64,000 bases of DNA. Origin: Dysgonomonas sp. UBA7710. GTDB lineage: Bacteria; Bacteroidota; Bacteroidia; Bacteroidales; Dysgonomonadaceae. Made by a program: the position numbers and the translations under genes. Below the pieces are notes generated by a model. That model ran no database searches and had not been told where the DNA came from. It was given only the letters and a program-made list of their open reading frames with translations. The stretch lies in contig NZ_DLFW01000029.1 in the NCBI RefSeq assembly GCF_002482385.1, forward strand, positions 62,001-126,000. Reading direction: 5' to 3'. Below, piece after piece: positions 60,459 to 64,000 of this stretch (the stretch's first letter is position 1; each line of letters opens with the position of its first letter).

Positions 60459-61385
60459 ATGGATAAGATATCTTTAATTGTGCCTTGCTATAATGAAGAA
60501 CAAGCTCTCCCTTTCCTATATAAAGAATTAGTGAAACTGACGGACGAAATGCCGGAACAGGAATTTGAATTTATTTTTATCAATGACGGTTCTAAGGATA
60601 AGACGTTGGAATTGGTGAAAGGATTGAACGAATCGGATGACAGGGTTCATTATGTCTCTTTTTCCCGGAATTTTGGTAAAGAGGCAGGTATATATGCCGG
60701 CTTGAAAGCTGCCACAGGGAATTATATTTCGTTGATAGATGCCGACTTGCAAGATCCGCCTTCGCTGCTGAAAGAGATGTATGAGAGTCTGAAAACGGAA
60801 GATTACGACTGTGTGGCGACGAGGCGTGTGGACAGGAAAGGAGAGCCCGTTATGCGCTCATTCTTTGCGAAACAATTTTATAAACTTATAAATAAAATAT
60901 CGGATACGGAGGTGGTTGACGGAGCGCGTGATTTTCGTTTGATGACGCGCCAGATGGTAGATGCTATCCTTGAAATGAGTGAATATAACCGGTTCTCAAA
61001 AGGTATTTTTGGATGGGTTGGCTTCAATACTAAGTGGATAGCTTTCGAAAATATCGAGCGTGTTGCCGGACAGACCAAGTGGTCATTTGTTGGATTATTC
61101 CTGTATTCTCTGGAAGGGATAATTGCTTTCTCTACCCGTCCTTTGCTTATTGCTTCCCTGTTTGGTATCTTGTTCTGTCTTATCGCATTTGTGATGATTT
61201 GTATTATAATTTTCAAAACGCTGGTGTTCGGAGATGATGTGCAGGGGTATCCGTCTACTATGTGTGTAATTTTCTTTATAGGAGGTATTCAGTTGTTCTG
61301 TCTTGGTATTCTGGGGCAATACCTATCCAAAACCTATCTGGAGGCAAAGAAACGTCCTATTTATATAGTCAAGGAAAAAGCATAA
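60459..61385 (+). CDS. GT2 polyprenyl-phosphate glycosyltransferase (GtrB/DPM1-like)
   Basis: The 308-residue enzyme transfers a sugar from a nucleotide donor to undecaprenyl phosphate on the cytoplasmic face. The GT-A domain has SLIVPCYNEEQALP, FINDGSKD, SFSRNFGKEAGIYAGLKAA and the DAD metal motif in LIDADLQDP. R-x-F-R-L-M and the membrane-proximal FSKGIFGWVGF are typical of GtrB/DPM1. Two C-terminal membrane helices lie at about 228-258 and 266-292. It sits directly after the GT-C enzyme; the pair resembles donor-maker plus periplasmic transferase. Confidence 0.9.
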   Translation: MDKISLIVPCYNEEQALPFLYKELVKLTDEMPEQEFEFIFINDGSKDKTLELVKGLNESDDRVHYVSFSRNFGKEAGIYAGLKAATGNYISLIDADLQDPPSLLKEMYESLKTEDYDCVATRRVDRKGEPVMRSFFAKQFYKLINKISDTEVVDGARDFRLMTRQMVDAILEMSEYNRFSKGIFGWVGFNTKWIAFENIERVAGQTKWSFVGLFLYSLEGIIAFSTRPLLIASLFGILFCLIAFVMICIIIFKTLVFGDDVQGYPSTMCVIFFIGGIQLFCLGILGQYLSKTYLEAKKRPIYIVKEKA

Positions 61386-61439
61386 AAGGTTGTTTTGTAA
61401 TCTTTAGTTGTCAAATTTGAATAATTTGGCATATAAATT

Positions 61440-61470
61440 TTTGTGTTTAAAAAATAAAACTGTAATTTTG
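61440..61470 (+). promoter_or_regulatory. Promoter of nuo operon
   Basis: TTTG (61440-61443), 19 bases, TAATTTTG (61463-61470): a good -33/-7 promoter. It leaves a leader of about 110 bases that contains a GTCTGCAGAC palindrome at 61479-61488. Confidence 0.65.
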
Positions 61471-61586
61471 CGCCGATTGTCTGCAGACTCTCATTTGGTG
61501 CGCTTTTTGCTCTTTTAACAAAGTGTTACGGATACCATAGAAGTGATTGACAATTGATAGAAAAGTTTTAATCTTAAAATGAAAAT

Positions 61587-61940
61587 ATGAGTTCTTCTGC
61601 TCTTTTTTTAGTAGTTCTTTTAACCGGAATTATGCTTGTGTGTGCCGGTCTCGGCATGGCATTGTTGTTATCACCAAAATCATTTAATGCACAAAAAGGA
61701 GAACCGTATGAATGTGGGGTTCCTACCCACGGTACTTCATGGATGCAGTTTAAGGTAGGGTATTATCTTTATGCAATCCTGTATCTGATGTTCGATGTGG
61801 AAGCGATATTCTTATTTCCGTGGGCGACTGTTGTGCGGAACTTAGGAATGCCCGGATTATATAGCATATTGTTTTTTGTATTAATCTTAGGCCTTGGACT
61901 GGCTTATGCATGGAGGAAAGGAGCATTGCAATGGAAATAA
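61587..61940 (+). CDS. nuoA: NADH-quinone oxidoreductase subunit A
   Basis: The 117-residue membrane subunit of complex I has three helices (about 4-28, 58-80, 85-108). YECGVP, with the conserved Cys at the quinone-channel loop, and YLYAILYLMFDVEAIFLFPWA with its buried acidic residues are family signatures. It is the first gene of the nuo operon, with nuoB overlapping its 3' end. Confidence 0.96.
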   Translation: MSSSALFLVVLLTGIMLVCAGLGMALLLSPKSFNAQKGEPYECGVPTHGTSWMQFKVGYYLYAILYLMFDVEAIFLFPWATVVRNLGMPGLYSILFFVLILGLGLAYAWRKGALQWK

Positions 61941-62503
61941 AGAAAATATATATAAAAGGTATTCCTAACGATGAGTTTAAGGATAATGAATACCTTGAAG
62001 ATTATATAAAGGAGCTGAATGAAAACGGAGTTCCGGTTGTTGTTGGAAAACTGGACGACCTTATTAACTGGGGACGATCCAATTCTGTCTGGCCTTTGGC
62101 TTTCGCTACCAGTTGTTGCGGTATCGAATTTATGGCTTCGGCTGCTGCCCGTTACGACCTCGCCCGTTTTGGGATGGAGGTTACGCGTAATAGTCCCCGC
62201 CAGGCCGATACAATGGTGGTAGCAGGTACAATCGTACATAAAATGGCTCCGCTGCTTAAGCGTGTTTACGACCAGATGGCAGAACCGAAGTATGTTGTGG
62301 CCATGGGCAGTTGTGCTATTTCCGGAGGCCCGTTTGTGGATTCATACCATGTAGTGAAAGGAATCGATGAAATAATGCCGGTAGATGTATATGTGCCGGG
62401 ATGTCCTCCTCGTCCTGAAGCTTTATTTTATGGCTTGATGCAGCTGCAACGTAAAATCAAGGTGGAACGCTTTTTGTTCAAAGTAGATAAAAAGAATAAA
62501 TAA
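61931..62503 (+). CDS. nuoB: NADH-quinone oxidoreductase subunit B
   Basis: The product (190 residues) is the peripheral complex I subunit that holds cluster N2 next to the quinone site. The ligands are all present: C62-C63 in ATSCCGIEF, C128 in GSCAI and C158 in GCPPRPEA. I start at ATG 61931, because AAGGAG lies 8 bases before it and the frame overlaps the nuoA stop by ten bases, as in translationally coupled nuo genes. An in-frame ATG seven codons upstream lies further inside nuoA and has no such site. Confidence 0.96.
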   Translation: MEIKKIYIKGIPNDEFKDNEYLEDYIKELNENGVPVVVGKLDDLINWGRSNSVWPLAFATSCCGIEFMASAAARYDLARFGMEVTRNSPRQADTMVVAGTIVHKMAPLLKRVYDQMAEPKYVVAMGSCAISGGPFVDSYHVVKGIDEIMPVDVYVPGCPPRPEALFYGLMQLQRKIKVERFLFKVDKKNK

Positions 62504-62584
62504 CTCGTTTCTGGTTACACGCACAGATAGGGGCAGTTATTCCCCATATAAAATTAACATGTAATTCGCAACTATAATATATCG

Positions 62585-64000
62585 ATGGAAAACATCAGGA
62601 AAGTAATATTGGAAGCCGTACCCGAAGCGGTGATCGAAGAGGCCGGAAGGCTTACGGTTACTGTGGAGCCGGATAAATTACGCCATTTGGCAAAAGCTCT
62701 TCGTTATCATGCAGAGTATCCTTTCGACTATCTGGCTATGCTGACCGGAATGGACTGGGGCGAAAAGCTCGGGGTAAACTACCTCTTGGCATCATCAAAA
62801 GATTTATCGAAAGAAGTTGTCATGAAAACAGGTACAGCTGATAGAGAAAATCCATTGCTTTATACAGTTACAGATATATGGGAAACCGCCCATTATAACG
62901 AACGTGAGGTATATGCAATGTTCGGTATCCGTTTTATCAATAATCCGGATATGCGCCGTTTCTTTCTCAATTCCGATTGGAATGGTTTTCCTTTGAAAAA
63001 AGATTATGATGCAAACCCTGTATTGAATCCTGTTTCGGTAGAGAGTAAAGATATCGTTGATGTTGCTCCCCGGATTATGGAAACTCCGAATGGATTTAAG
63101 GAGGAGAATGTAAGGGTATTTGAAGAGACCGATTATATAATAAATATAGGGCCACAACACCCTTCTACCCATGGGGTGATGCACTTCCGTGTTGCATTGG
63201 AAGGTGAGATGGTGAAGAAGATAGACGTTCATAGCGGATACATTCATCGCGGGATAGAAAAAATGTGCGAAAATATGACCTATCCGCAAATACTACACCT
63301 GACAGACCGTCTGGACTATCTTTCTGCAAACATCAACCGTCACGGATTATGTATGTGTGTGGAGAAAGCCGCAGGAATAGAAGTTCCGGAAAGAGCGCAA
63401 TATATCCGTACCATTATGGATGAGTTGAATCGTATCGATTCCCATCTTGTAGCCTGGGCGACCATGTGTATGGACTTAGGTTCTACCACTGCCTTTATAT
63501 ACGGTATGCGTGAACGTGAGGAGATACTGAAGATATTTGAACAAACATCAGGCGGGCGTTTGATTATCAATTACAACGTTATCGGTGGTGTTATGTTCGA
63601 TATATACCCTGAATTCCAGAAAGATGTAAAAGCATTCATTCCGCTCATGCGTAAGCGCCTGAAAGAATATGACAGGTTATTTACCGGTAATGTCATCGCA
63701 CTGGGACGTATGAAAGGTCTGGGTCTTCTTTCCAAAGAAGAAGCGATCTCTTTTGCAGTTACAGGACCTGCAGGACGTGGTTCGGGATTCGCTTCTGATA
63801 TTCGTAAGCATGTACCTTATGCACTTTACGATAAAGTAGAATTTACAGAAATCATACGTGAAGAAGGAGACGCTTTCGCCAGATACTTGAACCGTCTGGA
63901 TGAAATAGAAGAGTCTCTGAAAATTATAGAACAATTAGTAGACAATATACCTGATGGTGAATTCTTAGCTAAAACAAAAGCTATAATCAAACTGCCTGAA
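62585..64000 (+). CDS. nuoCD: NADH-quinone oxidoreductase fused subunits C/D, 3' end outside window
   Basis: The reading frame is open from ATG 62585 to the window edge (472 codons). The NuoC part (about 1-150) shows HYNEREVYAMFGI and GFPLKKDY. After a linker, NuoD begins at about 180, with GPQHPSTHGVMHF at 189-201, SGYIHRGIEK, LTDRLDYLSA and GPAGRGSGF. Fusion of C and D into one chain is known in Bacteroidetes and in E. coli. It forms the quinone-binding arm of complex I with NuoB. The gap from nuoB is 81 bases, and the C-terminus is missing. Confidence 0.96.
   Translation, partial: MENIRKVILEAVPEAVIEEAGRLTVTVEPDKLRHLAKALRYHAEYPFDYLAMLTGMDWGEKLGVNYLLASSKDLSKEVVMKTGTADRENPLLYTVTDIWETAHYNEREVYAMFGIRFINNPDMRRFFLNSDWNGFPLKKDYDANPVLNPVSVESKDIVDVAPRIMETPNGFKEENVRVFEETDYIINIGPQHPSTHGVMHFRVALEGEMVKKIDVHSGYIHRGIEKMCENMTYPQILHLTDRLDYLSANINRHGLCMCVEKAAGIEVPERAQYIRTIMDELNRIDSHLVAWATMCMDLGSTTAFIYGMREREEILKIFEQTSGGRLIINYNVIGGVMFDIYPEFQKDVKAFIPLMRKRLKEYDRLFTGNVIALGRMKGLGLLSKEEAISFAVTGPAGRGSGFASDIRKHVPYALYDKVEFTEIIREEGDAFARYLNRLDEIEESLKIIEQLVDNIPDGEFLAKTKAIIKLPE

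Overview
The window comes from a Bacteroidota genome, most likely order Bacteroidales and close to Dysgonomonas. Evidence: two SusC/SusD polysaccharide utilisation loci (PULs), hybrid-type sensor regulators, lipoprotein signals of the C-(N/S)-D-D type, a NuoC-NuoD fusion, TAnnTTTG -7 promoter boxes, few Shine-Dalgarno sites and AT-rich intergenic DNA. The genus is inferred, not proven.

Left part (1-12.6 kb), mostly core genes. The 5' end of a Dxs-like gene runs off the left edge. Then come a siderophore-type TonB receptor with a PepSY membrane protein (iron uptake and reduction), a secreted GH2 enzyme, a cytoplasmic GH13 enzyme, prs, the phospholipid pair psd-pssA, a CAT-anticodon tRNA (probably tRNA-Ile2) and a small unknown protein.

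PUL 1 (12.7-28.4 kb). A hybrid two-component regulator at 20.9 kb is divergent from a minus-strand operon: SusE-like lipoprotein, SusC, SusD, GH30. A GH2 beta-galactosidase-like gene follows the regulator after a 1-kb repeat-filled gap. The SusE-like gene has an in-frame TAG, followed by 58 more codons that still read as SusE-like protein. FKBP isomerase and DEAD-box helicase genes separate the two PULs.

PUL 2 (31.7-51.5 kb). A seven-gene minus-strand operon encodes SusC, SusD, GH28, GH97, a heparinase II/III-like lyase, GH43 and GH88. Its divergent neighbour is a membrane-anchored sensor whose periplasmic propeller is joined to an AraC DNA-binding domain with no kinase or receiver between them. 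A classical kinase/regulator pair follows, tail to tail. The enzyme set suggests a uronic-acid polysaccharide cut both by elimination (lyase, then GH88) and by hydrolysis (GH28, GH43, GH97).

Two copies of an intergenic repeat, in opposite orientation and with a 138-bp near-identical core, lie at about 25.0-25.4 and 51.6-51.9 kb. They bracket PUL 2 and part of PUL 1.

Right part (52-64 kb), mostly core genes: a secreted esterase, icd, a patatin-like protein, HU / 30-aa ribosomal-type protein / RNase G, mutY, a GT-C membrane glycosyltransferase with a GT2 polyprenyl-phosphate glycosyltransferase, and the start of the nuo operon (nuoA, nuoB, nuoCD, cut by the right edge).
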